Position numbers and translations under genes: made by a program. The notes under the pieces were generated by a model. It saw only the letters and a program-made list of their open reading frames with translations, ran no database searches and was not told where the DNA came from. DNA of 64,000 bases, from positions 372,001-436,000 of the forward strand of contig NZ_CP014839.1 in NCBI RefSeq assembly GCF_001931675.1, given 5' to 3'. The DNA is from Pandoraea thiooxydans. Lineage in GTDB: Bacteria; Pseudomonadota; Gammaproteobacteria; Burkholderiales; Burkholderiaceae. The first letter of the stretch is position 1. Each line of letters starts with the position of its first letter. Shown here piece by piece: positions 1 through 9,246 of this stretch.

Positions 1-251
1 ATCGCGCACAGGGCTTGCCAGCGGTAGGTGTCCCAGAACAGTACGGCGACCAGCGCGGTCAAGGTGATCAGCGCCAGCAGGCCGAACAGCATGCCGGTGA
101 GCCCGAGAAAGGCGATTGTCAGCAGGCGATCCTTTTCCTCGCTCAGTTCGATGCCGATCAATTCCAGCCGGGATTGAACGATCTCGAGCGCTACGCCGAC
201 CGTGCGGCGCAGCGAGGGACGGCCCGCAGCGGAGCGGTCGTTGTCGGTCAT
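1..251 (-). CDS. Phage holin family protein (YqjE/DUF1469-like), 3' truncated by window edge
   Basis: The minus strand opens with ATG at 251 and stays open to the window edge, giving 83 visible residues. The start reads MTDNDRSAAGRPSLRR, followed by an amphipathic stretch (EIVQSRLELIGIELSEEK) and the first of two expected membrane segments (FLGLTGMLFGLLALITLTAL, about residues 48-67). This is the layout of the YqjE/holin_3_6 family, small inner-membrane proteins of unknown role. The gene follows the DUF883 gene by 22 nt on the same strand; the ElaB/YqjD-YqjE pairing is common in beta- and gammaproteobacteria. The C-terminus is missing from the window. Confidence 0.8.
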   Translation of the reverse strand, partial: MTDNDRSAAGRPSLRRTVGVALEIVQSRLELIGIELSEEKDRLLTIAFLGLTGMLFGLLALITLTALVAVLFWDTYRWQALCA

Positions 252-273
252 CGGTGTCGGCCGCGTGCCCGCT

Positions 274-582
274 TTATTTGCGATTGATCAGCAAGCCGAG
301 CAGCAGGCCGACGCCGGCGGCGATACCAACCGCTTGCCAGGGATGGTCATGCACGTAGTCATCGGTGGCGCGCGCCGCCAGCTTGCTTTTCTCCACGACC
401 ACGACCTGGACATCGGAGGCCTTCTCCTTCGCCTGCTTGAGCAGGGCCATGGCATTTTCGCGCAATTCGGTGGCACGCTCGCCAGTGGCGTTGGTGGCTT
501 GTTTGAGCAGATCTTCCGCGTCGGCGAGTACCGCCTTGATATCGGTCATGAGCTTCTCCTTATTGGCTTGCGATTGCGACAT
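274..582 (-). CDS. DUF883 family protein (ElaB/YqjD-like)
   Basis: A 102-residue protein. It has a heptad-rich, charged helical body with many Ala, Glu and Lys, and a C-terminal membrane anchor (AVGIAAGVGLLLGLLI) ending in a short basic tail (NRK). This matches the ElaB/YqjD/DUF883 family; YqjD is a C-tail-anchored inner-membrane protein reported to associate with ribosomes in stationary phase. An ATG two codons upstream (588) is also possible, but AGGA lies 6 nt before the ATG at 582 and only 1 nt before the ATG at 588. It probably forms an operon with the holin-family gene downstream. Confidence 0.85.
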   Translation of the reverse strand: MSQSQANKEKLMTDIKAVLADAEDLLKQATNATGERATELRENAMALLKQAKEKASDVQVVVVEKSKLAARATDDYVHDHPWQAVGIAAGVGLLLGLLINRK

Positions 583-674
583 GGTCATTCCTGCATGAAT
601 ACGAATACGTCAGTGTCTATGCTACCCCGGGTTGGCATGCGTTGCCACGAAACGACAACCGGCGGAGACCCATA

Positions 675-694
675 TAGCAAAAAATTATTTGCTA
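675..694. promoter_or_regulatory. Inverted repeat upstream of peroxiredoxin gene
   Basis: TAGCAAA-N6-TTTGCTA is a perfect 7-bp inverted repeat in the AT-rich gap between the DUF883 gene and the peroxiredoxin gene. A TATAAT box follows at 731-736 with no good -35 at the usual spacing, so an activator or operator site is plausible. A full OxyR pattern (ATAG/CTAT tetramers every 7 nt) is not present. Confidence 0.4.
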
Positions 695-776
695 CTGATT
701 TTATATTCCTTTTGCCGGCCTCCCGCATCCTATAATCTTCTAAGACCGCAATGAAGCACCTCAAGGAGACCATGTC

Positions 777-1415
<639 letters not shown>

Positions 1416-1458
1416 TTCGGCATCGAGTTTCGCGGCGTGCGATCCATGCCGTATTTCG

Positions 1459-1491
1459 GGCCCACCGCTGACACGGTGGGCCATTTTTATT
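1459..1491. terminator. Rho-independent terminator between peroxiredoxin and gcdH
   Basis: GGCCCACCG (1459-1467) pairs with CGGTGGGCC (1474-1482) around a 6-nt loop, followed by ATTTTTATT. It lies 43 nt after the peroxiredoxin stop and 7 nt from the end of the convergent gcdH, so it may serve both directions. Confidence 0.85.
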
Positions 1492-1497
1492 GGTGCT

Positions 1498-2688
1498 TCA
1501 GAAAAACGCCTGGATGCCGGTTTGCGCGCGCCCCAGAATAAGCGCATGGATATCGTGGGTGCCTTCGTAGGTGTTGACGACTTCCAGGTTGACCAGATGG
1601 CGTGCCACGCCGAACTCGTCGGAGATGCCGTTGCCGCCCAGCATGTCGCGCGCCAGGCGGGCCACGTCGAGTGCCTTGCCGCATGAGTTGCGTTTCATGA
1701 TCGAGGTGATTTCGACGGCCGCCGTGCCTTCGTCTTTCATGCGGCCCAGCCGCAGGCAGCCCTGCAGACCCAGCGTGATCTCGGTCTGCATGTCGGCCAG
1801 CTTTTTCTGAATCAGCTGGTTGGCCGCGAGCGGGCGGCCGAACTGATGCCGGTCGAGCACATACTGGCGAGCCGTGTGCCAGCAGGCTTCGGCCGCACCA
1901 AGCGCGCCCCATGCGATGCCGTAGCGCGCCGAATTCAGGCACGTGAACGGACCCTTGAGGCCACTCACGCCGGGCATCAGATTCTCTTCCGGCACGAACA
2001 CCTGATCCATCACCACTTCGCCGGTGATCGAGGCACGCAGGCCGACCTTGCCGTGAATCGCCGGTGCGCTCAAACCCTTCCAGCCCTTTTCCAGAATGAA
2101 GCCGCGGATTGCTTCCTTGCCGTCGTCGCCCTGCAGCTTGGCCCAGACGACGAACACGTCGGCGATCGGCGAATTGCTGATCCACATTTTGCTGCCGCTG
2201 AGCTCGTAGCCGCCGGCGACTTTTTTCGCGCGGGTGGTCATGCCGGCAGGGTCGGACCCGTGATTCGGTTCGGTCAGGCCAAAGCAGCCGATCCATTCGC
2301 CGGTGGCCAGCTTGGGCAGGTATTTCTGTTTTTGCGCTTCGCTGCCGAATTCATGAATGGGCACCATCACCAGCGAGGACTGCACCGACATCATCGAGCG
2401 GTAGCCCGAATCGATGCGCTCGACCTCGCGCGCGATCAGGCCATAGCTGACGTAATTCAGCCCCGGGCCGCCATATTGCTCGGGAATGGTCGGGCCGAGC
2501 AGGCCGAGTTCGCCCATTTCACGAAAGATCGCCGGATCGGTTTGCTCGTGACGAAACGCCTCCAGCACGCGGGGGGCCAATTTGTCTTGGGCGTAGGCCT
2601 GTGCGGCGTCGCGCACCATCCGCTCTTCTTCGGTGAGCTGCATGTCCAGCAGCAGCGGATCTTCCCAGTGAAATTGCGCTTGACTCAT
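1498..2688 (-). CDS. gcdH: Glutaryl-CoA dehydrogenase
   Basis: A 396-residue FAD acyl-CoA dehydrogenase that oxidises and decarboxylates glutaryl-CoA to crotonyl-CoA in lysine, tryptophan and aromatic breakdown. Family marks include [12 protein letters not shown], the flavin/substrate stretch [20 protein letters not shown], and the catalytic base in [10 protein letters not shown] (Glu375). The length is typical. The ATG at 2688 has AGGAGA close upstream; a longer reading frame to 2760 crosses the regulatory palindrome and is unlikely. It is divergent from the IclR regulator at 2838, its probable controller. Other acyl-CoA dehydrogenases are possible, but the motif set fits GCDH best. Confidence 0.93.
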   Translation of the reverse strand: MSQAQFHWEDPLLLDMQLTEEERMVRDAAQAYAQDKLAPRVLEAFRHEQTDPAIFREMGELGLLGPTIPEQYGGPGLNYVSYGLIAREVERIDSGYRSMMSVQSSLVMVPIHEFGSEAQKQKYLPKLATGEWIGCFGLTEPNHGSDPAGMTTRAKKVAGGYELSGSKMWISNSPIADVFVVWAKLQGDDGKEAIRGFILEKGWKGLSAPAIHGKVGLRASITGEVVMDQVFVPEENLMPGVSGLKGPFTCLNSARYGIAWGALGAAEACWHTARQYVLDRHQFGRPLAANQLIQKKLADMQTEITLGLQGCLRLGRMKDEGTAAVEITSIMKRNSCGKALDVARLARDMLGGNGISDEFGVARHLVNLEVVNTYEGTHDIHALILGRAQTGIQAFF

Positions 2689-2741
2689 ACCCACTCTCCT
2701 TTTTCCTTCGGCATCAAATGAAAAATTGCAGCTTGACGGAA

Positions 2742-2758
2742 GTTCCGCAATGCGGAAC
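2742..2758. promoter_or_regulatory. IclR-type operator candidate (gcdH / iclR intergenic)
   Basis: GTTCCGC-AAT-GCGGAAC is a perfect 17-bp palindrome between the divergent gcdH and iclR-type genes. Read as TTCC-N7-GGAA it matches the operator geometry common for IclR-family proteins. It lies 54 nt before the gcdH start and 80 nt before the regulator start. Confidence 0.7.
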
Positions 2759-2837
2759 AATGTTCTGAAATCCGTTTTAGTTTAGCACTAAAGTATTTGT
2801 GCGACAAACGCAAAATAACCTGTCGGAGGGAGTCACT

Positions 2838-3635
2838 ATGAAAGCGTTGGCGCGTCTGCCACAAATCGATGCCGCGGCGGTGGACGAGCGCAAATTCGTT
2901 ACCGCGCTTGCGCGCGGCCTCGACGTGCTGCGCTGCTTCGGCGCCGACGATGGCCTGCTCGGCAACCGCGAGATCGCCGATCGCACCGGTTTGCCCAAGG
3001 CAACCATCAGCCGGCTGGTGTATACGCTGACCGAACTCGGTTACCTGCGCTACGACGCCGACGTCGGCAAATATGCGCTCGATGCCGGCGTGCTGGCGCT
3101 TGGCTATGCTTTCCTCGGCGGCGCCGACATTCTCACGCTGGCGCGGCCTCACATGCGCGCGCTGGCCCGCGAGATGCAAAGCGCGGTATCGCTCGGTTGC
3201 CGGGAAGGCCTGGAGATGGTCTATCTCGAGACGATCCGCAGCGAGGCCGCGCTCACGCTCGGGCTGACCGCTGGCTCGCGCCTGTCGATGCTGACCAGCT
3301 CGATGGGCCGCACCTGCCTGGCAGTGATGTCGCCGGGCGAGCGCAGCGCGACGCTTGCGGCACTGCGCAAGGCGCATCCGGATAACTGGGAGCAACTGAG
3401 CGCGGGGGTCGAGCGGGCGGTGGAGACGTTTCAGCGCGACGGTTGCTGCTATTCGTTCCGCGAATGGCACGAGGGCGTCAACGCCGTCGCGGTGCCGGTG
3501 CGCGACACGCGCCAGCAGCGCTGGCTGGCGATCAGCTGCAGCGGACCGGCCTCGTCGATCCCGGAGGAGAAATTCCGCCTTGAAATCGGTCCGCGCCTGA
3601 AGGCGATGGCCGCGCGCCTGAGCGGCCATCGCTAA
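2838..3635 (+). CDS. IclR family transcriptional regulator (probable gcdH regulator)
   Basis: A 265-residue regulator. The N-terminal winged helix-turn-helix spans about residues 22-80 (RGLDVLRCF, then NREIADRTGLPKATISRLVYTL), and the C-terminal ligand domain has IclR marks such as SSMGRTCLAVMS and AVAVPVRD. Start chosen at ATG 2838 because GGAGGG lies 7 nt upstream; an in-frame ATG at 2799 lacks this. The ligand is unknown; glutarate or an aromatic acid is a guess from the neighbouring gcdH. It is convergent with kynA, with 3 nt between stops. Confidence 0.9.
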   Translation: MKALARLPQIDAAAVDERKFVTALARGLDVLRCFGADDGLLGNREIADRTGLPKATISRLVYTLTELGYLRYDADVGKYALDAGVLALGYAFLGGADILTLARPHMRALAREMQSAVSLGCREGLEMVYLETIRSEAALTLGLTAGSRLSMLTSSMGRTCLAVMSPGERSATLAALRKAHPDNWEQLSAGVERAVETFQRDGCCYSFREWHEGVNAVAVPVRDTRQQRWLAISCSGPASSIPEEKFRLEIGPRLKAMAARLSGHR

Positions 3636-3638
3636 GCG

Positions 3639-4502
3639 TTATAGCGCCGTGCGTACCTGCCACAATTCGGGAAACAGCACGACGTCGAGCATCTTGCGCA
3701 GGTAAGGCGCGCCGCTCGTACCGCCGGTGCCCTGCTTGAAGCCGATGATGCGCTCGACGGTGGTGACGTGCCGAAAGCGCCACTGGCGAAAGGCATCCTC
3801 CAGATCCACCAGTTCCTCGGCCATTTCGTAGAGGTCCCAGTGGTGCGAGGGGTCGCGATAGACGGCCAGCCATGCGGCTTCGACCGATGCGTCGTGCGGC
3901 GTCGGCTGTGTCCAGTCGCGCGCCAGGCGCGTTGGTGCGATCGCAAAGCCGCGCCGCGCCAGCAGTGCAACCACCTCGTCGTAGAACGACGGTGTCTCGA
4001 GCGCGGTCTGGACCTGCGCGAGCAGGTCCGGTCGATGCGCGTGCGGTTTGAGCATGGCGGCATTTTTATTGCCGAGTATGAATTCCAGCACGCGGTACTG
4101 ATACGACTGAAAGCCCGATGAGGTGCCCAGATACGGGCGCATCGCCGAATATTCCGATGGCGTCATGGTCGCCAGCACGCTCCAGGCCTGCACCAATTGC
4201 TCCATGATGCGCGAGACGCGCGCCAGCATTTTGAACGCCGGCGGCAAGTCGTCCTGCCGCACCGCTTCGCGCGCGGCCTGCAGCTCGAACAGCGCCAGCT
4301 TCATCCACAGCTCGGTGGTTTGGTGCTGGATGACGAAAAGCATCTCGTTGTGGTCAGGCGAGCGTGGGTGCTGCGCCGACAGAATCGCGTCGAGCGACAG
4401 ATAGTCGCCGTAGCTCATGGACGTCGAAAAATCCAGTTTCGCGCTGTGCCAGCCGCCCTCGGCGGCCTTGTCTTCCCCGTGAGAGGTGGACGGGTGATTC
4501 AT
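3639..4502 (-). CDS. kynA: Tryptophan 2,3-dioxygenase
   Basis: A 287-residue haem dioxygenase opening the indole ring of L-tryptophan to N-formylkynurenine, the first step of the kynurenine pathway. It carries the active-site His60 in [14 protein letters not shown], the haem-ligand His245 in [13 protein letters not shown], and the substrate loop GTGGTSG. The ATG at 4502 follows GGAG (minus strand) and gives the normal family length; the frame runs open further upstream into kynU, but only as a shadow. It is the last gene of kynB-kynU-kynA, 41 nt after kynU. Confidence 0.96.
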   Translation of the reverse strand: MNHPSTSHGEDKAAEGGWHSAKLDFSTSMSYGDYLSLDAILSAQHPRSPDHNEMLFVIQHQTTELWMKLALFELQAAREAVRQDDLPPAFKMLARVSRIMEQLVQAWSVLATMTPSEYSAMRPYLGTSSGFQSYQYRVLEFILGNKNAAMLKPHAHRPDLLAQVQTALETPSFYDEVVALLARRGFAIAPTRLARDWTQPTPHDASVEAAWLAVYRDPSHHWDLYEMAEELVDLEDAFRQWRFRHVTTVERIIGFKQGTGGTSGAPYLRKMLDVVLFPELWQVRTAL

Positions 4503-4543
4503 GGTTTTTTTACTCCGCAGGAGATGGGTTTTCGGTCGATCGA

Positions 4544-5797
4544 TCAGGTAACGGCGCCGCGGCGGTGAAATTCCGGCCGATCCCAACTGCCCGTGGCGAG
4601 AATCTCGCGCAGGATGGCGACCGCGTCCCACACGTCGGCGAAGCGGGTGTAAAGCGGCGTGAAGCCGAAGCGCATGATGCCCGGCTCGCGGTAATCGCCG
4701 ATCACGCCGCGCGCGATCAGCGCCTGCACGATGGCGAAACCTTGCGGATGCTCGAAGCTCACCTGGCTGCCGCGCATGTCGTGCGCGCGCGGCGTGACCA
4801 GCGTCACCGGAAAGTCCGCACAGTGCTGCTCGACCAGTTCGATGAACAGATCGGTCAGCGCCAGCGATTTGGCGCGGATCGCCCGCATGTCGGTTTTGCC
4901 GAAGATATCGAGCCCGCACTGCACGAGCGCCAGCGACACCATCGGCTGCGTGCCGCACAGGTAACGGCCGATGCCCTCGTCGGGCTGATAGTCGGGCAGC
5001 ATCGCGAACGGCTGGCGGTGCCCCCACCAACCCGACAGCGGTTGCCAGAACGTCGCCTGATGGCGCGGATTCACCCACACGTAGGCCGGCGCGCCGGGCC
5101 CGCCGTTCAGGTATTTATAGGTGCAGCCGATCGCATAGTCGGCGCCCGCGCCGTTCAGGTCGACCGGCACGGCGCCGGCCGAATGGCTCAGATCCCAGAT
5201 CGCCAGCGCGCCGGCGGCCTGGATGAGCGAGGTTTGCGCGGCCATGTCGTACATCGCGCCGGTCCGGTAGTTGACATGGGTGAGCAGCGCCACGGCGACG
5301 TCGTCGCGCAATGCCGCCGGCAGTTCCTCCGGCGCATCGATCAGGCGCAGCGCATAGCCGTCGTCGAGCAGGTTCGCCAGGCCTTGGGCGATATACAGAT
5401 CGGTGGGGAAGTTGCTCCGTTCGGAGACGATGATCTTGCGCTGCGGCGCATGCTGCTTCTGGTGATGCAGTGCCGCGGCAAGCACCTTGAACAGATTCGA
5501 CGAGGTGGTGTCGGTGACCACGACTTCATTGGCGCCCGCGCCGATGAGCGGCGCCAGCTGGTCGCCCAGGCGACGCGGCAGCGCGAACCAGCCGGCGTCG
5601 TTCCAACTGCGAATGAGGCCGTTCCCCCATTCCTGCGTGATGACCTGCTGCGCGCGCGCGGCCGACTGGCGCGGCAGCGCGCCCAGCGAGTTGCCGTCGA
5701 GATAGATCACACCCTCGGGCAGATCGAAGTGCTGGCGCAGCGCGCCCAGCGGGTCGTCGCGATCTCGTTGCTCGCAATCGGGGCGGGTTATCGTCAT
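4544..5797 (-). CDS. kynU: Kynureninase
   Basis: A 417-residue PLP enzyme that cleaves L-kynurenine to anthranilate and alanine. The PLP lysine is Lys228 in [14 protein letters not shown], and IYLDGNSLG near residue 31 is typical of the family, as is the Asp/His phosphate-binding region [12 protein letters not shown]. The ATG at 5797 is preceded by AAGGA. It is the middle gene of the operon, 23 nt after kynB. No anthranilate dioxygenase genes occur in the window, so the fate of anthranilate is not shown here. Confidence 0.96.
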   Translation of the reverse strand: MTITRPDCEQRDRDDPLGALRQHFDLPEGVIYLDGNSLGALPRQSAARAQQVITQEWGNGLIRSWNDAGWFALPRRLGDQLAPLIGAGANEVVVTDTTSSNLFKVLAAALHHQKQHAPQRKIIVSERSNFPTDLYIAQGLANLLDDGYALRLIDAPEELPAALRDDVAVALLTHVNYRTGAMYDMAAQTSLIQAAGALAIWDLSHSAGAVPVDLNGAGADYAIGCTYKYLNGGPGAPAYVWVNPRHQATFWQPLSGWWGHRQPFAMLPDYQPDEGIGRYLCGTQPMVSLALVQCGLDIFGKTDMRAIRAKSLALTDLFIELVEQHCADFPVTLVTPRAHDMRGSQVSFEHPQGFAIVQALIARGVIGDYREPGIMRFGFTPLYTRFADVWDAVAILREILATGSWDRPEFHRRGAVT

Positions 5798-5820
5798 GGC
5801 ATTTTCCTTATCGAAGAAAT

Positions 5821-6453
5821 TCAAAGCGCGCGCAGTACGGCTCTGACCGGACTGGCGTCGAGGTTGGTGAATTTGAGCGGCAGGGCGATCAACTCGTAAT
5901 CGCCGGGCGCGACGCCGTCGAGCACGATGCCCTCGAGGATCGCCATGCGATGGGCGCGCACGCGGTGGTGCGCATCCATGGTCTTGGAGGTTTGCGGATC
6001 CAGCGACGGGGTATCGATGCCGATCAGCTGCACGCCGTGCGCGGCGAGCAGGTCGATAGTGGCCGCCGCCACGGCGCAGAACGCTTCGTCCCAATCGGCC
6101 GGGCTGCGCTCGTACGTGCGCAGCAGCACGCGCGGCGGAACATCGAGCAAGTGGCCGTCCAGGTGATGGGGCTCGACGCGCGGCTGCGCGCCGATGCAAT
6201 CGATGACGCGGCATGGCCCCAGGTACGGCGTCAGCGCGACCGCGCCGATGGCGTCACCGGCGGCATCGTAGTGCAGCGGGGCATCGGTGTGGGCACCGGT
6301 ATGCGGCGACAGCGTGATCCGCCCGACATTGACCGGACAGTCGGGACTCATCGTCCATACGCGTTCTTCCGTCACGCGTGTGTCGCCCGGCCAGGTCGGT
6401 GTCTGTGGATTGACGGGAGGGCTGATATCCCAAATTTTGCGGGGGGTGTCCAC
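5821..6453 (-). CDS. kynB: Kynurenine formamidase (arylformamidase), bacterial cyclase type
   Basis: About 210 residues. It hydrolyses N-formylkynurenine to kynurenine and formate. The metal motif [11 protein letters not shown] supplies His51, His55, Asp57 and His61, and WDISPPV at the N-terminus is typical. The GTG at 6453 gives [13 protein letters not shown], which fits the usual start of the family; a TTG at 6471 would add six residues but has no ribosome-binding site. It is the first gene of the kyn operon, divergent from kynR with a 136-nt AT-rich gap. Confidence 0.94.
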   Translation of the reverse strand: MDTPRKIWDISPPVNPQTPTWPGDTRVTEERVWTMSPDCPVNVGRITLSPHTGAHTDAPLHYDAAGDAIGAVALTPYLGPCRVIDCIGAQPRVEPHHLDGHLLDVPPRVLLRTYERSPADWDEAFCAVAAATIDLLAAHGVQLIGIDTPSLDPQTSKTMDAHHRVRAHRMAILEGIVLDGVAPGDYELIALPLKFTNLDASPVRAVLRAL

Positions 6454-6538
6454 GATGCGCAAACCTGCCAAGAAATGTAATTGTTAGCGCATGATAGAAG
6501 AAAATTATTCGAAAGTGCTTGCTAAATGATCTAATTAA

Positions 6539-6555
6539 ATTCGATTGATTCGAAT
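6539..6555. promoter_or_regulatory. Candidate KynR operator between kynB and kynR
   Basis: ATTCGA-N5-TCGAAT is a perfect 6-bp inverted repeat in the AT-rich divergent promoter region. A further half site TTCGAA lies near 6508. Lrp/AsnC proteins often bind AT-rich imperfect palindromes at such positions. Confidence 0.5.
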
Positions 6556-6589
6556 ATAATTCTTTTTTTATTTTGTTTTAAGAAATAAT

Positions 6590-7084
6590 ATGCAATCGAT
6601 TTCCCTCGACACGCTGGATTGCAAGATTCTGTCGTTATTGCAGGCCAACGGCCGGATCAGCAATCTCGAGTTGGCCGAGCATATCGCGCTGTCGCCGTCG
6701 GCGTGTCTCAGACGCCTGCGCCTGCTCGAGGAGCAGGGGGTGATTGCCCGCTATCAGGCATGCCTGAGCCACGAGAAGCTGGGTTTCGAACTCGAGGCCT
6801 TCGTGCACGTGTCGCTGCGCCATGACCTGGAGAGCTGGCACGAGAAGTTCGCGCGCACCATTCAAGAGTGGCCTGAGGTCGTCGGCGCGTTCGTGGTGAC
6901 CGGCGAGAGCCACTATGTGCTGCGCGTGCTCACGCCGAGTTTGAAGCACTATTCCGATTTCGTGTTGCAGCGCCTCTATAAGGCACCTGGCGTCATGGAC
7001 ATCCGCTCGAATATCGTCTTGCAAAAACTCAAGGATGAAATCGGCGTGCCGGCCGAATTGCTATCGGCCGTGGCTCGCGCCTGA
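6590..7084 (+). CDS. kynR: Lrp/AsnC family regulator of the kynurenine operon
   Basis: A 164-residue Lrp/AsnC protein. The N-terminal helix-turn-helix covers about residues 8-52 (ILSLLQANGRISNLELAEHI, SPSACLRRLRLLE) and the C-terminal RAM/AsnC ligand domain begins near residue 66 and includes VTGESHYVLRV. It is divergent from kynBUA. In Pseudomonas and Burkholderia an Lrp-type KynR next to the same operon activates it in response to kynurenine, so the symbol rests on family plus context. Confidence 0.9.
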   Translation: MQSISLDTLDCKILSLLQANGRISNLELAEHIALSPSACLRRLRLLEEQGVIARYQACLSHEKLGFELEAFVHVSLRHDLESWHEKFARTIQEWPEVVGAFVVTGESHYVLRVLTPSLKHYSDFVLQRLYKAPGVMDIRSNIVLQKLKDEIGVPAELLSAVARA

Positions 7085-7091
7085 GCGGGCA

Positions 7092-7544
7092 CTAAGCGCG
7101 CCGCGGGCCCAATTCGTCGATCAGCGCGCGCAGGGTGGCCTTGAGCTGCGCCGATTCGGTTGCCCCGAAGCGCTGCAGCAAGCGTTCCTCGTGCGCCTTG
7201 GCGCTGGCCACCAGCGGTGCGGCCAGGCGACGGCCGGCGGGCGTGCCGCTTACCAGTGACTGACGGCGATCGACGGTGCCGGGCTGGCGTATCACCAGGC
7301 CCGCGTTTTCAAGCCGGTCGACCACCTTGGTCACCGTAGGCTGCTTGGCCAGCACGATGTCGGCCAGTTCGCTGATCGTGCAGGCGCGCCCGTCCGAGAG
7401 CGTGGCCAGGATGCGCCATTCCGAGACGGCCAGCCCGGCTGCCTGCACTTCCTGATGGAATTCATGCGAGACCAGGGTGCTCGCGCGCGCCAGCAGGTAG
7501 GCGAAATAGTCGTCGATGAAGGGTGAGCGCTCAGGATGTTTCAT
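7092..7544 (-). CDS. MarR family transcriptional regulator
   Basis: A 150-residue MarR protein. The winged helix lies at about residues 38-100: SEWRILATLSDG, then the recognition region ISELADIVLAKQPTVTKVVDRLENAGLV and the wing RRQSLVSGT. Its ATG lies 1 nt beyond the flavin-reductase stop, so the two are co-transcribed. The palindrome at 8088-8105, upstream of the pair, is a likely binding site and would also cover the divergent catabolic genes. The ligand is unknown, plausibly the substrate of the NicX-like pathway. Confidence 0.9.
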   Translation of the reverse strand: MKHPERSPFIDDYFAYLLARASTLVSHEFHQEVQAAGLAVSEWRILATLSDGRACTISELADIVLAKQPTVTKVVDRLENAGLVIRQPGTVDRRQSLVSGTPAGRRLAAPLVASAKAHEERLLQRFGATESAQLKATLRALIDELGPRRA

Positions 7545-7545
7545 A

Positions 7546-8058
7546 TCAATCGAGCGACTGGGGTTCGTGAAAACCGCCGCGATGAAAGATCAGCGGCGCT
7601 ACGTTCTCGGCATGCGGATGGACGCCGCAGCGCTCAACCTCGCCGACGAAAATCACATGATCGCCCTCGACGTAACGGCTGCGGTTGTGGCATTCGAACC
7701 ACGCCAGCGCGCCGTCGAGCACCGGTACACCGGTCGCGCTCAGCGTGTAGGGAACACCGGCGAAACGATCTCCCTTGAGCGTGGCGAAACGCCTGCACAG
7801 ATCCAGTTGCGAGGACGCCAGTACGTTGACCGCGTAGTGCGAGTTGTCGCGAAACACCGGCATGCTGCCGGCGGCGCTGGACAGGCTCCACAGAATCAGC
7901 GGCGGCGCGAGCGAGACGGAATTGAATGAACTGGCGGTGATGCCGATCAGTTGACCGTGGTCGGCGCGCGTGGTGATCACTGTCACGCCGGTTGCGAATT
8001 GCCCCAGCGCCCGTCTGAAACTGGCGTCGTCGAAGTCGGGAGCGGCGGCGCGCCTCAT
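7546..8058 (-). CDS. Flavin reductase family protein (two-component monooxygenase partner)
   Basis: A 170-residue flavin_Reduct domain protein (HpaC/NtaB type) that would use NAD(P)H to supply free reduced FMN or FAD to a separate oxygenase. Typical stretches are FRRALGQFATGVTVITT, GITASSFNSVSLAPPLILWSL and YAVNVLA. AAGGAG lies 9 nt before the ATG at 8058. There is no classical oxygenase component beside it; the acyl-CoA-dehydrogenase-fold gene at 10098 is the only candidate partner in the block. Confidence 0.9.
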   Translation of the reverse strand: MRRAAAPDFDDASFRRALGQFATGVTVITTRADHGQLIGITASSFNSVSLAPPLILWSLSSAAGSMPVFRDNSHYAVNVLASSQLDLCRRFATLKGDRFAGVPYTLSATGVPVLDGALAWFECHNRSRYVEGDHVIFVGEVERCGVHPHAENVAPLIFHRGGFHEPQSLD

Positions 8059-8087
8059 GACGGAAGACTCCTTGCGGCGAGTTGATT

Positions 8088-8105
8088 TATATGATCTTTC
8101 ATATA
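8088..8105. promoter_or_regulatory. MarR-type operator candidate
   Basis: TATATGA-N4-TCATATA is a perfect 7-bp inverted repeat 30 nt upstream of the flavin-reductase start and 95 nt upstream of the NicX-like gene. The length and AT character are typical of MarR sites. Confidence 0.6.
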
Positions 8106-8199
8106 CTATGACGTGGATAATAGATCGACAAGCGTTCCGTTACCCGCGCGGCCATGACCTGCCTCGCTGGGCCGGGCGCTGCTGCCATCAGGAGACGAC

Positions 8200-9246
8200 G
8201 TGCTGATCGAGCGTATCGAGCATAAATGGATCGAGGCGTTCGCCGCGACCTTGCGCCTGTGCGATATCCAGCCGGGCGATGCGGTGGCGATTGTAGCCGA
8301 ATCGCAATCCCGCCCCGTCAACGTGGAATTGGCCCAGTTGGCGCTGGAGCGGCTCGGCGCGCGGCCTTATCGTATTGTGATGCCATCGCCCGCGCAGAGT
8401 GCACCCGTGCCGGTGCGCTCGACCGGGGCAAGCGATGCGCTGCAGGGACTCGCCCCGGTGATCGCCGCGCTCAAGGCCTCGACGCTGGTGGTGGACTGCA
8501 CCGTCGAGGGACTGCTGCACGCGGCCGAATTACCGGCGATCCTGGCCGGCGGGGCCCGCGTGCTGATGATTTCCAACGAACATCCGGAGATTCTCGAGCG
8601 ATGCGCGGCCGACCCCGCCCTCGAGGCCAAGGTGCGCCAGGGCATCAGGCGTCTGCGCGCTGCCGGCCGGATGCGTGTGAGCTCGAGCGCCGGCACCGCG
8701 CTCGATGTCGCGTTGGGCGGCGCTCGCGTGGGCGGCGTGTGGGGGTGGTGCGCCAAACCCGGCCAGGTCGCGCACTGGCCCGGCGGCCTGGTGCTGGCCT
8801 TTCCCGCCGCGGGCAGTGTGAACGGCACTTTGGTGCTGGCGCCCGGCGATATCAATCTGACCTTCAAGCGCTATTTGCGCGAGCGTGTGGTGCTGAGCAT
8901 ACGCGACGACTACGTGACCGATATCGACGGCCATGGGCTGGATGCCGATCTGATGCGCGAATATTTCGCCGCATGGGGCGAGCGCGACGCCTATGCGGTG
9001 TCGCACGTCGGCTGGGGCATGAATCCGCGAGCGCGCTGGGAGTCGCTGGCCTGCTATGACAAGCGCGACTGCAATGGCACCGAGCAGCGCGCCTTCGCGG
9101 GCAACTTTCTCTATTCGACCGGCGCCAATGAGGTGGCGGGGCGGCATACGCTCGGGCACTTCGACCTGCCGCTGCGCCACTGCACGGTCGCGCTGGACGA
9201 CGAGGTGATCGTGCGCGACGGCGTGCTGCAGGGAGATCTCGCATGA
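8200..9246 (+). CDS. NicX-like Fe(II) ring-cleaving dioxygenase (2,5-dihydroxypyridine dioxygenase family)
   Basis: A 348-residue protein of the NicX family, unusual dioxygenases on an M29-aminopeptidase-like fold. NicX opens 2,5-dihydroxypyridine to N-formylmaleamate in nicotinate breakdown, with iron held by two His and one Asp. Here the matching residues are His269 (SHVGWGMNP) and the pair His320/Asp322 (LGHFDLPLRH). The length equals the family norm. GTG start at 8200 with GGAG 5 nt upstream. The next gene, overlapping by 4 nt, is a NicD-like hydrolase, the enzyme expected to act on the ring-opened product. The true substrate is uncertain. Confidence 0.8.
   Translation: MLIERIEHKWIEAFAATLRLCDIQPGDAVAIVAESQSRPVNVELAQLALERLGARPYRIVMPSPAQSAPVPVRSTGASDALQGLAPVIAALKASTLVVDCTVEGLLHAAELPAILAGGARVLMISNEHPEILERCAADPALEAKVRQGIRRLRAAGRMRVSSSAGTALDVALGGARVGGVWGWCAKPGQVAHWPGGLVLAFPAAGSVNGTLVLAPGDINLTFKRYLRERVVLSIRDDYVTDIDGHGLDADLMREYFAAWGERDAYAVSHVGWGMNPRARWESLACYDKRDCNGTEQRAFAGNFLYSTGANEVAGRHTLGHFDLPLRHCTVALDDEVIVRDGVLQGDLA

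Noticed and set aside
675-710. OxyR binding site in front of the peroxiredoxin gene
   Set aside because: Only the first ATAG and a TTAT at the right distance agree; the next two tetramers do not fit.
4364-5899. A 511-codon plus-strand frame over kynU
   Set aside because: Antisense to kynU, which has its PLP lysine and family motifs; no motif in the antisense product.
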